A DNA stretch of 64,000 bases, taken from contig NZ_JAMTCN010000016.1 of assembly GCF_024171865.1 (NCBI RefSeq), positions 60,476-124,475 of the forward strand. The letters run 5' to 3'. The DNA is from Prauserella aidingensis. GTDB lineage: Bacteria; Actinomycetota; Actinomycetes; Mycobacteriales; Pseudonocardiaceae. Under the pieces are notes generated by a model. That model worked only from the letters and a program-made list of their open reading frames with translations. It was not told where the DNA came from and made no database searches. Shown piece by piece: positions 63,811-64,000 of the stretch; positions within the stretch are counted from its first letter, which is position 1; each line of letters opens with the position of its first letter. Position numbers and translations under genes: made by a program.

Positions 63811-64000
63811 GTGGTCCACCGTAACGCTCCGCTGACTCCGACCGGACGGCTGCGACTGGCCCGGTGCGTCGTCGAGGACGGTTGGAACGTGCGCCGCGCT
63901 GCCGAACGGTTCCAGGTCGCCCACACGACCGCGGCCCGCTGGGCCGGCCGGTACCGCCACGGCGGCGAGCAGGCTATGGACGATCGCTCCAGCCGTCCCC
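63811..64000 (+). CDS. IS481-family transposase, N-terminal part (cut by the window edge)
   Basis: The frame is open to the last base of the window; 63 residues are visible. The sequence VVHRNAPLTPTGRLRLARCV, then GWNVRRAAERFQVAHTTAARW and RYRHGGEQAMDDRSSRP, is the N-terminal helix-turn-helix of IS481/Tnp-like transposases, which read 'H.NA.LTP.GR' and 'DRSSRP' at these places. The rve (DDE) catalytic domain should follow beyond 64000. The GTG start has GAGGAGG seven bases upstream. Family call firm; whether the gene is intact is unknown. Confidence 0.85.
   Translation, partial: MVHRNAPLTPTGRLRLARCVVEDGWNVRRAAERFQVAHTTAARWAGRYRHGGEQAMDDRSSRP

Larger units (their letters stand above)
63690..64000 (+). 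mobile_element. IS481-family insertion sequence, left end; right end outside the window
   Basis: The element probably starts at 63690 (TGTGCTGTTCGGGCAC), directly after TCTAGC (63684-63689). That hexamer fits NCTAGN, the target that IS481 of Bordetella duplicates. A hairpin and an IS481-type transposase gene follow. The right end and the second copy of the hexamer would lie beyond the window, so the exact boundary is inferred. Confidence 0.75.

Overview
The window is a 64-kb piece of a high-GC actinobacterial chromosome. Gene content and order (Trp-associated membrane protein, PriA, GH57/methyltransferase next to etfBA, many leaderless GTG genes) suggest Pseudonocardiaceae (Amycolatopsis, Saccharomonospora, Prauserella or a relative). 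That placement is inference from gene content; no rRNA or other taxonomic marker is present. I saw no tRNA, rRNA, CRISPR array, prophage or defence island. The only mobile DNA is the start of an IS481-family element at the right edge.

Layout. 1-15 kb holds small units on the plus strand: a PucR-type regulator (cut by the left edge) and 5-oxoprolinase subunit A, a slipin, an ABC-2 exporter with a DesK/DesR-like two-component pair, two tandem paralogous lipoproteins, a Bcr/CflA exporter, a YrhK-like protein and an O-methyltransferase. A TrmH-like methyltransferase and the large helicase HrpA lie opposite. 15.7-21.5 kb is a complete glycine-cleavage operon (gcvP-gcvT-gcvH-glyA, minus strand) behind a tandem glycine riboswitch. 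21.9-24.3 kb holds a divergent SRPBCC/TetR pair around a clear palindrome, and a flavin monooxygenase.

24.4-37.9 kb, all minus strand, is catabolic. It contains a form II (AYRGAGR-type) carbon-monoxide-dehydrogenase-like molybdenum hydroxylase (coxS-coxL-coxM-coxG), its maturation genes (xdhC, coxE, coxD, a MocA-like cytidylyltransferase), an IclR regulator of the PcaR type, and the lower beta-ketoadipate pathway (pcaI-pcaJ-pcaF-pcaD). A palindrome upstream of pcaI is a candidate regulator site.

38.1-50 kb carries lgt and the trp/his block in the order known from mycobacteria: lgt, trpA, trpB, trpC, a Trp-operon membrane protein, trpE, (TetR), hisI, hisF, (GT-C membrane protein), priA, hisH. 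No trpF is present, which fits dual-function PriA. An MFS transporter, a PHP/HhH protein and a large VanW-family envelope protein follow.

55-64 kb holds valine/leucine dehydrogenase, an OlsB/PlsC-like acyltransferase pair, etfB-etfA, a DegV protein, a 65-residue basic protein, a methyltransferase and a GH57 branching-enzyme-like protein. Apart from the dehydrogenase, the DegV gene and the basic-protein gene, this matches the mycobacterial Rv3026c-Rv3031 order, a region tied to methylglucose lipopolysaccharide synthesis. The IS481-family element has landed on the CTAG that contains the stop codon of the GH57 gene, just where the next pathway gene (Rv3032-like glycosyltransferase) would be expected.

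Most of the window is conserved core chromosome. The less ordinary signals are the repeat TQ-x-I motifs in the VanW protein, a 55-bp tandem repeat in the hisF promoter region, the twin lipoproteins, the two operator-like palindromes, widespread leaderless gene starts and the IS insertion.
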